Shown one piece after another: positions 17,509 to 27,600 of a DNA stretch of 64,000 nucleotides. Position 1 is the first letter of the stretch, and every line of letters begins with the position of its first letter. The notes below the pieces were generated by a model. The model did no database searches, had not been told where the DNA came from, and was given only the letters and a program-made list of their open reading frames with translations. The position numbers and the translations under genes were made by a program. This DNA comes from Acinetobacter terrae (GTDB lineage: Bacteria > Pseudomonadota > Gammaproteobacteria > Pseudomonadales > Moraxellaceae), in the NCBI RefSeq assembly GCF_013004375.1, contig NZ_JABERI010000009.1:124001-188000 (forward strand), read 5' to 3'.

Positions 17509-19083
17509 ATGACTATTAAACGCGCTTTAATCTCTGTATCTGATAAATCAGGGATCGTTGAATTTGCTAAAAACCTTGTAGCTCTTGGGGTGGAAATTTT
17601 ATCTACTGGCGGTACATATAAGTTGCTTAAAGACAACAATATCGCTGTAGTGGAAGTTTCAGAGCACACTGGGTTCCCGGAAATGATGGATGGTCGTGTA
17701 AAAACACTACATCCAAAAATTCATGGAGGGATCTTAGCTCGCCGTGGTCTAGACGAAGCGGTAATGCAAGAACACAACATCGATGCAATCGATCTAGTGG
17801 TTGTTAACCTTTATCCATTTGCTGCAACCGTTGCTAAACCAAACTGCTCGTTGGCTGATGCGATTGAGAACATCGATATCGGTGGTCCAACGATGGTTCG
17901 TGCTGCTGCGAAAAACCATGCCTCTGTAGGTATTGTGGTCAATGCTTCTGACTACGACACTGTGATTGCTGAAATGAAAGCTAACGGTGCGTTATCTCTT
18001 GAAACTCGTTTCGATTTGGCAGTTAAAGCATTTGAACATACTGCGCAATACGATGGCATGATTGCTTCTTATCTTGGCGCTCGCGTAGGTAAAATCGAGG
18101 GTCAAGCAGACAAATTTGCCCGAACTTTCAATACACAATTGAACAAAGCACAAGATTTACGTTACGGTGAAAACCCGCATCAATCTGCTGCGTTCTATGT
18201 TGAAAGTACTGCGACTGAAGCTTCTGTTTCAACTGCGAAACAGCTTCAAGGTAAAGAACTTTCTTACAACAACATTGCAGATACAGATGCAGCGCTTGAA
18301 TGTGTTAAATCATTCGCGAAACCTGCTTGTGTGATTGTTAAACATGCGAACCCATGTGGTGTTGCAGTATCGTTAGACGGTATTAAAGCTGCTTATGACC
18401 TTGCTTATGCAACAGATCCTGAATCTGCATTTGGCGGCATCATTGCATTCAACCGTGAATTAGACGTAGCAACTGCGCAAGCCATTGTTGATCGTCAATT
18501 CGTTGAAGTGATCATTGCACCAAGTATTGCCGATGGCGTACTTGAAGTGACTGGCGCGAAGAAAAACGTACGCGTGCTTGTATGTGGCGAACTTCCAGCT
18601 ATTGATGCACGTCAATCGCAACTTGATTACAAGCGTGTGAATGGCGGTTTATTGGTTCAAGACCAAGACTTGGGCATGATCACTAAAGATGATCTTAAAG
18701 TTGTGACTAAACGCGCACCAACTGAAGCTGAAATCGACGACATGATTTTTGCCTGGAAAGTTGCGAAATACGTTAAATCGAATGCGATTGTTTATGCGAA
18801 AGGTCGTCAAACCATTGGTGTAGGCGCAGGTCAAATGAGCCGCATCAACTCTGCTCGTATTGCTGCAATCAAAGCTGAACATGCTGGTTTAGTTGTTGAA
18901 GGTGCTGTAATGGCATCTGACGCATTCTTCCCATTCCGTGATGGTATTGATAACGCTGCTCAAGCAGGCATTAAATGCATTATCCAACCGGGTGGTTCTA
19001 TGCGTGATGAAGAAACGATTGCAGCAGCTGATGAAGCTGGTATTGCAATGGTCTTCACTGGCATGCGTCATTTCCGTCACTAA
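17509..19083 (+). CDS. purH: Bifunctional AICAR formyltransferase / IMP cyclohydrolase
   Basis: Catalyses the last two steps of IMP synthesis. The 524 residues comprise the N-terminal MGS-like cyclohydrolase domain ([16 protein letters not shown], then STGGTYKLL) and the C-terminal transformylase with catalytic KHANPCGVA and the SDAFFPFRD segment. I chose the ATG at 17509 because [15 protein letters not shown] is the conserved start; an in-frame TTG lies 15 bp upstream. purD follows 131 bp downstream. Confidence 0.96.
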   Translation: MTIKRALISVSDKSGIVEFAKNLVALGVEILSTGGTYKLLKDNNIAVVEVSEHTGFPEMMDGRVKTLHPKIHGGILARRGLDEAVMQEHNIDAIDLVVVNLYPFAATVAKPNCSLADAIENIDIGGPTMVRAAAKNHASVGIVVNASDYDTVIAEMKANGALSLETRFDLAVKAFEHTAQYDGMIASYLGARVGKIEGQADKFARTFNTQLNKAQDLRYGENPHQSAAFYVESTATEASVSTAKQLQGKELSYNNIADTDAALECVKSFAKPACVIVKHANPCGVAVSLDGIKAAYDLAYATDPESAFGGIIAFNRELDVATAQAIVDRQFVEVIIAPSIADGVLEVTGAKKNVRVLVCGELPAIDARQSQLDYKRVNGGLLVQDQDLGMITKDDLKVVTKRAPTEAEIDDMIFAWKVAKYVKSNAIVYAKGRQTIGVGAGQMSRINSARIAAIKAEHAGLVVEGAVMASDAFFPFRDGIDNAAQAGIKCIIQPGGSMRDEETIAAADEAGIAMVFTGMRHFRH

Positions 19084-19154
19084 GTTGGCGAATTGATCAT
19101 GACTTATTTACAGTCATACGTGCTACATAAAATAGATTCTTAAATCTTTCATGG

Positions 19155-19187
19155 AGTCCTCTTCCCCTTTGGGTTGAGGACTTTATG
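19155..19187 (+). terminator. Hairpin between purH and purD (possible attenuator)
   Basis: AGTCCTC / GAGGACT stem with a 14-nt loop containing CCC and GGG, followed by TTTATG. The T tract is short, so it may be a partial terminator or a processing site rather than a full stop. Confidence 0.4.
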
Positions 19188-19214
19188 TTATTTCGATTCA
19201 TGGAGTATGAACCG

Positions 19215-20498
19215 ATGAATATTTTAGTTTTGGGTAATGGTGGTCGTGAACACGCACTTGCATGGAAAATCGCGCAAGACGATAAAGTAGCGAAAGTCTT
19301 TGTTGCTCCGGGAAATGCCGGCACAGCAACAGAAAACAAATGCGAAAATGTTGCACTCAACATTTTAGACAATGCTGCAATCATTGCTTTTGCAAAAGAA
19401 AATGCAGTCGATTTAGTCATTGTTGGTCCAGAAGCACCGCTTGTAAATGGTGTAGTGGATGCTTGTCGTGCAGCCGATGTAAAAGTTTGGGGTCCAACTC
19501 AATTTGCTGCTCAGCTTGAAGGCTCTAAAGCATTTGCGAAACATTTCTTGAAACGTCACAATATTCCAACAGCGTTTTATGATGTATTCACAGAAGTGGA
19601 TGCTGCAAAAGCATTTGTTGAAAAAAATGGTGCGCCAATCGTAATCAAGGCAGATGGTCTTGCCGCGGGGAAAGGCGTAATCGTTGCCATGACCAATCAA
19701 GAAGCATTCGATGCAATTGATGACATGCTTGCAGGCAACAAATTTGGTGATGCAGGTTCTCGTGTTGTGATCGAAGAATTCCTTGCCGGTGAAGAAGCAT
19801 CTTTCATTTGCATGATTGATGGCGACAACATCTTACCAATGGCAACTTCACAAGATCACAAACGTATCTTTGAAGGCGACCAAGGTCCGAACACTGGCGG
19901 CATGGGTGCGTACTCTCCTGCTCCGGTTGTGACTGCTGAAGTCTTTGAAAAAGCAATGAACGAAGTGATGCGTCCAACTGTTGATGGTATGAAAGCAGAT
20001 GGTCATGTATACACAGGTTTCTTATATGCAGGCTTGATGATTGACGAACAAGGTCAACCTAAAGTGATCGAATTCAACTGCCGTTTTGGTGACCCTGAAA
20101 CTCAACCCATCATGATGCGTTTAAAATCATCTTTAGTTGATTTAGTTCAAGCAGGCCTTGAAAGTAACTTACCTGCCGAAGCTGAATGGGATGAGCGCAA
20201 AACTGTAGGTATTGTACTTGCATCGAAAGGCTACCCTGAAACATCTAGCAATGGCGATGTAATTTCTGGTTTAGACACTGAAATGACAGATGCGAAAGTA
20301 TTCCATGCGGGTACTGCAACCAATGCCAATGGCGAAGTTGTGACTGCTGGCGGTCGTGTTCTATGTGTAACTGCACTCGGTAACACGATTGGCGAAGCTC
20401 AAGCAAAAGCATTAGAGCTTTGTGAAAAAGTGACCTTTGACGGCGTTCAATACCGTAAAGATATTGGCTACCGTGCGATTGCTCGCGAACAAGCTTAA
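19215..20498 (+). CDS. purD: Phosphoribosylamine-glycine ligase (GARS)
   Basis: ATP-grasp enzyme for the second step of purine synthesis. The 427 residues start MNILVLGNGGREHALAWK, with the ATP-grasp lysine region (VIKADGLAAGKGV) and the metal-binding EFNCRFGDPETQ segment. The ATG at 19215 has GGAG 9 bp upstream and gives the canonical N terminus; an in-frame upstream start at 19185 would add ten unrelated residues. It is probably expressed with purH. Confidence 0.96.
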   Translation: MNILVLGNGGREHALAWKIAQDDKVAKVFVAPGNAGTATENKCENVALNILDNAAIIAFAKENAVDLVIVGPEAPLVNGVVDACRAADVKVWGPTQFAAQLEGSKAFAKHFLKRHNIPTAFYDVFTEVDAAKAFVEKNGAPIVIKADGLAAGKGVIVAMTNQEAFDAIDDMLAGNKFGDAGSRVVIEEFLAGEEASFICMIDGDNILPMATSQDHKRIFEGDQGPNTGGMGAYSPAPVVTAEVFEKAMNEVMRPTVDGMKADGHVYTGFLYAGLMIDEQGQPKVIEFNCRFGDPETQPIMMRLKSSLVDLVQAGLESNLPAEAEWDERKTVGIVLASKGYPETSSNGDVISGLDTEMTDAKVFHAGTATNANGEVVTAGGRVLCVTALGNTIGEAQAKALELCEKVTFDGVQYRKDIGYRAIAREQA

Positions 20499-20513
20499 TT
20501 TTTATTAAGTTTT

Positions 20514-20538
20514 AAAAACCCGCCAAGTGCGGGTTTTT
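20514..20538. terminator. Bidirectional terminator between purD and the orphan membrane-protein gene
   Basis: AAAAACCCGC / GCGGGTTTTT with a 5-nt loop. A and T tracts on both sides allow it to stop transcripts from both convergent genes. Confidence 0.88.
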
Positions 20539-20540
20539 AA

Positions 20541-21182
20541 TTATTCAACAATCAAATATTTTTGCGCAATTTTTTCAAATTTTTCTTTTTGTGAAATAAG
20601 TTCATGATAATAATCATATAAATATGGGAATTGTTTATTATATTCTTTAGCATCAACTTCCAAACATTTTCTTTTTATATCTAAAATTTTGATAATTTCT
20701 GCATGAAATTTATTTAATTGGTTATAAATTTTTTTAAATTCCGCATTCTCCCCTACAATTCTTCTAACAGTCTTGTGAAAATTTCCTAAATTTAAGACAA
20801 ATTTAGAATGCTCTGACATTATAAATTCATCAAGTTGTTGTGAAATTCTTTTTTGATTATAAGGATAGAAATAGTCTTTTGTATCATTAATATATATTAG
20901 CCAATAAATTTGCCCTATTGCTCTAATAGCCTCATCCAAATGACCTAAAGACTTAACAATAAAATCTTTTTTTAGATTAATATTGTGCTGTTCTTTCCAA
21001 GAGTTTAGCAAAATTAAGGCTGAAAACGGTGCAAATAATCCTGCCGACCATCCGAACATCGTTGCTATAGCTGTTCCTTTATCTACAGCGAGCGGATAAA
21101 TTAGATAGTACGTAATCACAGACATTAAAACTAGTAAACATAAGTATGCAACTAGTAATTGGAACATAATTTTAATTTGCAT
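20541..21182 (-). CDS. Orphan membrane protein of unknown function in an AT-rich patch
   Basis: A 213-residue protein. Two membrane helices lie at residues about 6-30 and 40-60 (FGWSAGLFAPFSALILLNSW), followed by a long, charged, mostly helical cytosolic region rich in Lys, Glu, Tyr and Ile. I do not recognise a named family. Short two-helix proteins with an FGWSA/LFAPF-type second helix occur, as I recall, as accessory genes in many bacteria. Base composition is visibly more AT-rich than the flanking purD and metQ, suggesting lateral acquisition. There is no partner gene nearby. Confidence 0.65.
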   Translation of the reverse strand: MQIKIMFQLLVAYLCLLVLMSVITYYLIYPLAVDKGTAIATMFGWSAGLFAPFSALILLNSWKEQHNINLKKDFIVKSLGHLDEAIRAIGQIYWLIYINDTKDYFYPYNQKRISQQLDEFIMSEHSKFVLNLGNFHKTVRRIVGENAEFKKIYNQLNKFHAEIIKILDIKRKCLEVDAKEYNKQFPYLYDYYHELISQKEKFEKIAQKYLIVE

Positions 21183-21773
21183 AGCCCCAATACCTACTAT
21201 AAAAAATTTTGCAGCTAAAATAATAACTTTATGAACTTTTGAAAAACTAATTTATTTTTGAGTATATCCATAAAATATTACTTCCAATAATTGTTAATCT
21301 TATATCTATTTTTCATCTTTAGACTTTAAAAAAAATTATAAAGCGTTATATAAAACGATACTTTACAGATTGTTAATATAATTTAAAACAATATATTGTT
21401 TTTACTATTAAAATTTCAAAAATCCCATTATCACTATGCACTTAATAAGATAATTGTCGAGTTTTTATTCACTATATTGAATATAGATTTATTGTTATGA
21501 TGAGGCAAATTTTGATTGATCAGAAACTCAATCTCGTTAATGAATACAATGATTTAAAACTTTTTATCATTGCTTTAATTTACTATTCGACAGATTGCTG
21601 ATTGCATAGCGTAATTTGTAAATTTTATAGTGCTGCACATCTATCAGAGAAACGTTTGGACATGATGACTGTAATCACTCCTTCGTTCTATACTGATTTC
21701 GATTTTGACTTACTCTCTCTAATAAATGATTCGTAAATTTAAAGCCAAAATTAAATTTACTTGGGATGAATAC
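21183..21773. other. AT-rich intergenic region between the orphan gene and metQ
   Basis: I see no supportable gene in these 590 bp. The longest small frame is 34 codons at 21497-21601, with no good ribosome site. The last 120 bp have more normal composition and probably hold the metQ promoter and leader. I do not recognise a SAM riboswitch or MetJ boxes. Confidence 0.5.
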
Positions 21774-22643
21774 ATGAAAAAGCTCCTTGGACTTGTTTTA
21801 GGTTTAACCGTTGGCTTAACTGGCTGCTCTAAACCAGAAGCACCTGCAACTGACGCGGCAAAAACTGATACAGCAAAAGAACAAACCGTTGTAATGGCAT
21901 CAACTGGCTCCGATGCAGACATCTGGCGTTATATCGCGACATTGCCTGAAACCAAGAAAGCAGGTATCAAACTTGAAGTGAAAAACTTCACTGACTACGT
22001 TGCCATGAATACTGCAGTAGCCAACAAAGAAGTCGATATCAATGCATTCCAGTCTTATGCTTATTTAGTCGCTTTCAATGCATCGAATAAAGACAAGATT
22101 GCACCGGTTTCGACTACTTATCTTGAGCCAATGGGTATTTACTCAAGCAAAGTAAAAAAAGTTGAAGAATTTGCCAACGGTGCAACCATTGCTATTCCAA
22201 ACGATGCAGCCAATGAAGCGCGTGCCCTTTTACTACTTCAATCTGCAGGCTTGTTAAAACTTAAAGCTGACTTTAACCCTGCAACGGGCACACCAAACGA
22301 CATTACTGAAAATGCTAAAAAAATTGTGATCAAACCAATTCAAATGGCGACCGCTGTTCGTGTTAAAGACGAAGTGGATGCGATTGTTTTAGGTAATACA
22401 CTGGCGCTTGAAGGTGGTTTGAACGTACTTAAAGACTCTATTTACTATGAGCCTGTGGACCAAAGCACCAAGTTAAATGTAAACATTTTAGCAACTGCTG
22501 AATCACGTAAAGATGATCCGTTACTACAAAAAGTCGGCGCGTTGTATCACACCGAAGCTGTGAACAAATATGTGCAAGAACACTTTGGTGGTACTAAGGT
22601 TGATGTAAATAAACCAATTAGTTATTTAACTGAAACAAAATAG
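21774..22643 (+). CDS. metQ: Methionine ABC transporter substrate-binding lipoprotein
   Basis: Binds D/L-methionine in the periplasm for MetNI. A lipoprotein signal MKKLLGLVLGLTVGLTGC places the lipidated cysteine at residue 18. The mature NlpA-family domain is 271 residues, with the typical FTDYVAMNTAV and DVNAFQSYAYL-like stretches (here VDINAFQSYAYLVAF). I chose the ATG at 21774, with GGG 8 bp upstream, rather than 21726, because it yields a proper signal peptide. It precedes metN with a terminator-like hairpin between them. Confidence 0.93.
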   Translation: MKKLLGLVLGLTVGLTGCSKPEAPATDAAKTDTAKEQTVVMASTGSDADIWRYIATLPETKKAGIKLEVKNFTDYVAMNTAVANKEVDINAFQSYAYLVAFNASNKDKIAPVSTTYLEPMGIYSSKVKKVEEFANGATIAIPNDAANEARALLLLQSAGLLKLKADFNPATGTPNDITENAKKIVIKPIQMATAVRVKDEVDAIVLGNTLALEGGLNVLKDSIYYEPVDQSTKLNVNILATAESRKDDPLLQKVGALYHTEAVNKYVQEHFGGTKVDVNKPISYLTETK

Positions 22644-22662
22644 TAATATAATCATCCAAACC

Positions 22663-22693
22663 AAACAGGCAAAGTCATTTTGCCTGTTTTTTT
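22663..22693 (+). terminator. Hairpin terminator between metQ and metN
   Basis: A perfect 11-bp stem AAACAGGCAAA / TTTGCCTGTTT with a 5-nt loop and a T run, 25 bp before metN. It would reduce transcription into metNI and allow metQ to be made in excess. Confidence 0.85.
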
Positions 22694-22717
22694 ATTTTCT
22701 GCTTAGTGTTTGACGAT

Positions 22718-23743
22718 ATGATTGAATTTAAAAACATTTCAAAGCACTATCAGCTCAAAGGTCAAACCATACGTGCCTTGGACCAAATTAATTTGGAGAT
22801 TCCAGAAGGCAGTATTTTTGGCATTATTGGCTATAGTGGCGCAGGTAAAAGCACATTAATTCGTTTGATTAATTTACTAGAACGGCCGAATGAAGGTCAG
22901 GTGATTATTAATCAAAAAGATTTTACTGCTTTGGATGCACGCTCATTACGTCAAGAACGTGCAAATATCGGTATGATTTTTCAGCACTTCAACTTGTTGC
23001 AAACCAAAACTGTGGCGGCAAATATTGAAATGCCCCTCAAGCTTTTGGGTGTAAGCAAGGCTGAACGTGAAAAACGCTTAAATGAATTACTTGAGTTTAT
23101 TGACCTCAAACATAAAAAAGATGCTTTCCCCGATGAGCTTTCTGGCGGACAGAAACAACGTGTCGGTATTGCCCGCGCACTTGCCAATCATCCTAAAATT
23201 TTACTCTGTGATGAAGCAACCTCTGCGCTGGATCCGCAAACCACCAAATCTGTTTTAGCCTTACTCAAAAAAATCAATAAAGAACAGAATATTACGATTG
23301 TCATGGTGACCCATGAAATGGATGTGATTGAAACGGTTTGTGATTATGTCGCGGTGATGGAACAAGGTAAAGTCATTGAAACCGGTTCTACTCTTGAGAT
23401 TTTCAGTCAGCCACAACATCCAACCACTAAAAACTTTATTCAAACTGTGCTTCAACAACAGTTACCGGTCAATATTTTAAAGAACCTGGAAAATCAGAAT
23501 CATAACAGTATTTATTGCCTACAATTTTTAGGCAAATCTGCTCAAGAAACTGTAGTACAAGCGGTGATTAAGAAATTTGATATCAGTTTGAATATCTTGT
23601 TTGCCAATATGACTGAAATTAATGGCACTGTGATTGGACAAATGTTTATCCAATTGTTGGGTGATCCGGCAATTATTCAGCAAGCAATTGAATTTTTAGA
23701 AAAAAATGGCGTAAAAGTTGAACATTCGGGAGATCAGGTATGA
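22718..23743 (+). CDS. metN: Methionine ABC transporter ATPase
   Basis: The 341 residues start MIEFKNISKHYQ, with Walker A GYSGAGKST, Q-loop FQHFNLLQ, signature LSGGQKQR and Walker B LLCDEATSALD. A C-terminal NIL-type regulatory domain (about residues 245-341) is where methionine binds for trans-inhibition in MetN. The ATG at 22718 is preferred over a GTG 12 bp upstream because it matches the family start. Its stop overlaps the metI start (ATGA). Confidence 0.95.
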   Translation: MIEFKNISKHYQLKGQTIRALDQINLEIPEGSIFGIIGYSGAGKSTLIRLINLLERPNEGQVIINQKDFTALDARSLRQERANIGMIFQHFNLLQTKTVAANIEMPLKLLGVSKAEREKRLNELLEFIDLKHKKDAFPDELSGGQKQRVGIARALANHPKILLCDEATSALDPQTTKSVLALLKKINKEQNITIVMVTHEMDVIETVCDYVAVMEQGKVIETGSTLEIFSQPQHPTTKNFIQTVLQQQLPVNILKNLENQNHNSIYCLQFLGKSAQETVVQAVIKKFDISLNILFANMTEINGTVIGQMFIQLLGDPAIIQQAIEFLEKNGVKVEHSGDQV

Positions 23744-24435
23744 GAGATTTAATCGTACAATGGCTCACTGAACTGACTGCACCGTTTTGGCAAAGTTCCC
23801 TGTCGATTGACCAGTTTGTTACTGCCTTACAAGAAACCTTTCACATGGTGTTTTTTGCCATGCTGTTTGGCGGAATTTGGGGCTTTATTCAAGGTATTGT
23901 GTTATTGGTCACTCGACCTGAAGGGATCCTGCCGAATCGTGCGGTTTATCATATTTTAAACCCGATTGTGAATGCCCTCCGCTCGCTACCTTTCATCATC
24001 CTACTGATTGCGGTTATTCCTTTAACTAAATTTTTAGTCGGTACTTCAATTGGCACTTGGGCTGCAATTGTTCCACTAACCATCTACATTGGTCCGTATA
24101 TGGGACGCCTGATTGAAACTTCATTATTAGAAGTGAATGAAGGCATTGTGGAATCTGCCCAAGCGATGGGTGCTACTCCATTACAGATTATTTTCAAGTT
24201 TATTTTGCCTGAATCGCGCAGTTCACTGATTCTTAATTTAACCACTGCCACGATTAGTTTAATTGGTGCAACCGCAATGGCGGGTGCGGTCGGTGCCGGT
24301 GGTATTGGTGATTTGGCGATTTCATATGGCTATCAACGTTTTGATACCAGTGTGGTTATTTTAACCGTGATTGTGCTTTTACTCTTGGTGCAAATTGTTC
24401 AGACCGTGGGTGAATGGCTCGCCAAATTAAGATAA
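23740..24435 (+). CDS. metI: Methionine ABC transporter permease
   Basis: A 231-residue inner-membrane permease with about five membrane segments and the EAA loop (ESAQAMGATPLQIIFKFILPESRSS). The C-terminal AGAVGAGGIGDLAISYGYQRF motif is characteristic of MetI. It overlaps metN by 4 bp. Gene order here is metQ-metN-metI rather than the enterobacterial metN-metI-metQ. Confidence 0.95.
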   Translation: MRDLIVQWLTELTAPFWQSSLSIDQFVTALQETFHMVFFAMLFGGIWGFIQGIVLLVTRPEGILPNRAVYHILNPIVNALRSLPFIILLIAVIPLTKFLVGTSIGTWAAIVPLTIYIGPYMGRLIETSLLEVNEGIVESAQAMGATPLQIIFKFILPESRSSLILNLTTATISLIGATAMAGAVGAGGIGDLAISYGYQRFDTSVVILTVIVLLLLVQIVQTVGEWLAKLR

Positions 24436-24467
24436 ATTAAGATCAATATTGATCAGGTCAAATCTTT

Positions 24468-24494
24468 AAAACCCTCATCTTGAGGGTTTTTATT
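24468..24494 (+). terminator. Terminator of metI
   Basis: CCCTCA / TGAGGG stem extended by A-T pairs, with a 3-nt loop and a T run. Confidence 0.85.
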
Positions 24495-24663
24495 TGGCAA
24501 GAATATTCTGGTTAAAAATAATCCGATTTCCAACTTTATCAATAAAAACATCAGCTATAAGCGATAATATGATCAAAAATCCGCATCGAATTTGGTAAAT
24601 ATTAAGCCATTCCTACATTCAGAGCATGCTAAAATAGCCGTCAGTTTTTGCAGGGACTCATTT

Positions 24664-27600
24664 ATGCACTTTGTTCATCTTGGTATACATACAGAATTTT
24701 CAATCACGGAATCGATCGTACGTATACCTGATCTTATGAAAGCTGCAGTGAATGATGAAATGCCAGCTTTGGCATTAACAGATCTGTCCAACTTGCATGC
24801 CGCAGTTAAATTTTATAAAAAGTGCCTGGATAATGGTATTAAACCTATTTTGGGCAGTGTCATTCGCCTGAATGATGCAGAACATAAAGCCACCCTGCTT
24901 TCCATGACCAATAAAGGCTGGCGCAGTCTCACTGAAATTGTTTCGCGTGGCTTTATTGAAGGTCAACAGCTTGATATTCCTTGCGTAAAAAAAGAATGGG
25001 TGCTTGAACAGAATCAAGACATAATCGTGCTTTTAGGCATGCATAGTGATGTCGGCAAAATGCTCAATTCATCCAATCCGCAAAAAGCTGAAGCCCTGTT
25101 AGAGGAATGGATTGAAAAATTTGGCAATCGGGTGTATTTGGCCCTGACCCGCACCGACCGACCGGATGAAGAAAGTTTCATTGCCGGAGCGGTAAAACTG
25201 GCTCAAAAATACAATATTGGTGTCGTGGCACATAATGATGTGCATTTTATTGCACCAACTGATTTCGAAGCGCATGAAGCGCGCGTGTGTATTGCCGATG
25301 GTTATGTGCTTGGTGATAACCGTCGCCCACGTTCTTACACGCCTGAACAATATTTCAAAACTGCCGAGCAAATGACTGAACTGTTTTCAAACATTCCAAC
25401 AGCAATTGAAAATACTTACCACATTGCCAAACGCTGTAATGTCAGCTTGCGTTTAGGCTTCAATGACCTTCCCGACTTTCCAATTCCTGAAGGTCATACC
25501 ATTGATACCTTCTTTGAGCATATTTCTAAAGAAGGCTTGGAAGAACGCTTAAACTTTCTTTATCCCGTTGAAAAACGCGATGAAGACTGGCCTGAAATTC
25601 GTAAAGTTTATGATGAACGTCTAGCCTACGAAATTGGTACGATCCTAAACATGGGATTCCCGGGCTATTTCCTGATCGTAATGGACTTCATTCAATGGTC
25701 CAAAAATAATGGCGTACCGGTAGGTCCGGGACGTGGTTCAGGTGCCGGTTCACTGGTGGCCTATAGCCTGAAAATTACCGATCTCGATCCACTACGTTAT
25801 GACCTGCTGTTCGAACGTTTCTTGAACCCTGAACGTGTTTCCATGCCCGACTTTGACATCGACTTCTGTATTGCAGGTCGTGACCGGGTGATTGACTATG
25901 TGGCGCGTCATTATGGTCGAGATGCAGTATCACAGATTGCAACATTTGGGACCATGGCAGCAAAAGGTGCCATCCGTGATGTCGCGCGAGTACTGGGTAA
26001 ATCCTACGGACTTGCTGACCGTATCTCGAAGTTGATCCCGACCAAACCCTTAGGTGTAGACCTTCGTGCTGCCATCGACATGGAACCACAGCTTAAAGAT
26101 ATCGTCACCAATCCATCTAACCCAGACAATGATGATGCAGCTGAAATCTGGGAAATGGCACTTAAACTCGAAGGCATTACCCGTAATACCGGTAAACATG
26201 CCGGTGGTGTGGTGATTGCACCCGGTAAAATTACCGATTATTCAGCCGTGATGTGCGATGCAGATGGTACTAACCGCGTCGCTCAATTCGATAAAGATGA
26301 TGTTGAATCAGCCGGTCTGGTAAAGTTCGACTTCTTGGGTCTACGTAACCTGACCGTAATTGAAGATGCGATTCAAAATATTAATAAACGCATTGGGCCT
26401 GAAAAAACGGTTGATATTGCGCATATCCCGCTAGACGACGCCAAAGCTTATTCGATTTTCGCAAATGCCAATACCACTGCGATATTCCAGTTTGAATCCG
26501 TCGGCATGAAAAAAATGCTGAAAGAGGCGCGTCCAAGTAAGTTCGAAGAAATTATTGCCTTCGTATCCTTGTACCGTCCGGGTCCAATGGATCTTATTCC
26601 TGACTTTATCCATCGTATGCATGGTGGCGAGTTTGAATATCTGCATCCGTTACTGGAAGGCGTACTTGAGCCAACTTACGGGATCATGGTTTATCAGGAA
26701 CAGGTCATGCAAGCCGCACAGTACTGTGCCGGCTATACCCTCGGTGGCGCGGACATGCTACGTCGTGCCATGGGTAAAAAGAAACCTGAAGAAATGGTCA
26801 AGCAGCGTCAAATCTTTATTGAAGGTGCCGCGAAAAAAGATATTGATGAAGCCACCGCCAACCATATCTTTGACTATATGGAAAAGTTCGCAGGCTACGG
26901 TTTTAACAAATCGCATGCCGCCGCTTATGCCCTGGTTGCTTATCAAACTGCATGGTTAAAAGCCTATTATCCGTCTGAATTTATGGCAGCGGTACTCACT
27001 TCGGAAATGCAAAATACCGACAGTATTGTATTTTTGATTGATGACTGCCGAATTAATGGCTTAGAAGTATTTCCACCGTCCATTAACATGTCATTTTACC
27101 AGTTCCATGCCAGTGATGAAAAAACCATTGTTTATGGCCTAGGTGCAATTAAAGGTGTGGGTGAGGCAGCCATGCAATCGGTGATTGACTCACGTTTGCA
27201 GGACGGTCCTTACAAAGATTTATTCGATTTCTGCCATCGTATTGATTTGAAAAAAATCAATAAACGAACTTTAGAAGCACTGATTCGTTCCGGTGCTCTA
27301 GATTGTTTAGGCATTGATCGTGCCAGCATCATGGCGCAATTGCCTGAAGCGGTTCAAGCGGCTGACCAAGCACGCTCCAATCGTGAAACCGGCATTATGG
27401 ATTTATTTGGTGAAGTTGAGGAAGTTCAACGTAAACCGGCTAAACCTGTAAAACCGTGGTCAGATGAAGTCCGTCTTAAAGGCGAAAAAGACACACTCGG
27501 CTTGTATTTAACTGGACATCCGATTGATGTTTATCGTCCAGAGTTAAAGTCCTTTATTCCTGTACGGATTAATGAATTAACCCCAACACGTCGCGGTGTC

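Noticed and set aside
20541..21182. Anti-phage defence protein call for the orphan membrane protein
   Set aside because: Only topology and composition support it; no diagnostic domain or partner gene is visible, so function is left unknown.
21497..21601. 34-codon ORF in the AT-rich region before metQ
   Set aside because: No Shine-Dalgarno sequence, no recognisable motif and low-complexity AT-driven codons; expected by chance in such DNA.
21600..21773. Possible SAM riboswitch or MetJ operator upstream of metQ
   Set aside because: I could not identify the conserved core of a SAM-I or SAM-II riboswitch or repeated MetJ boxes.
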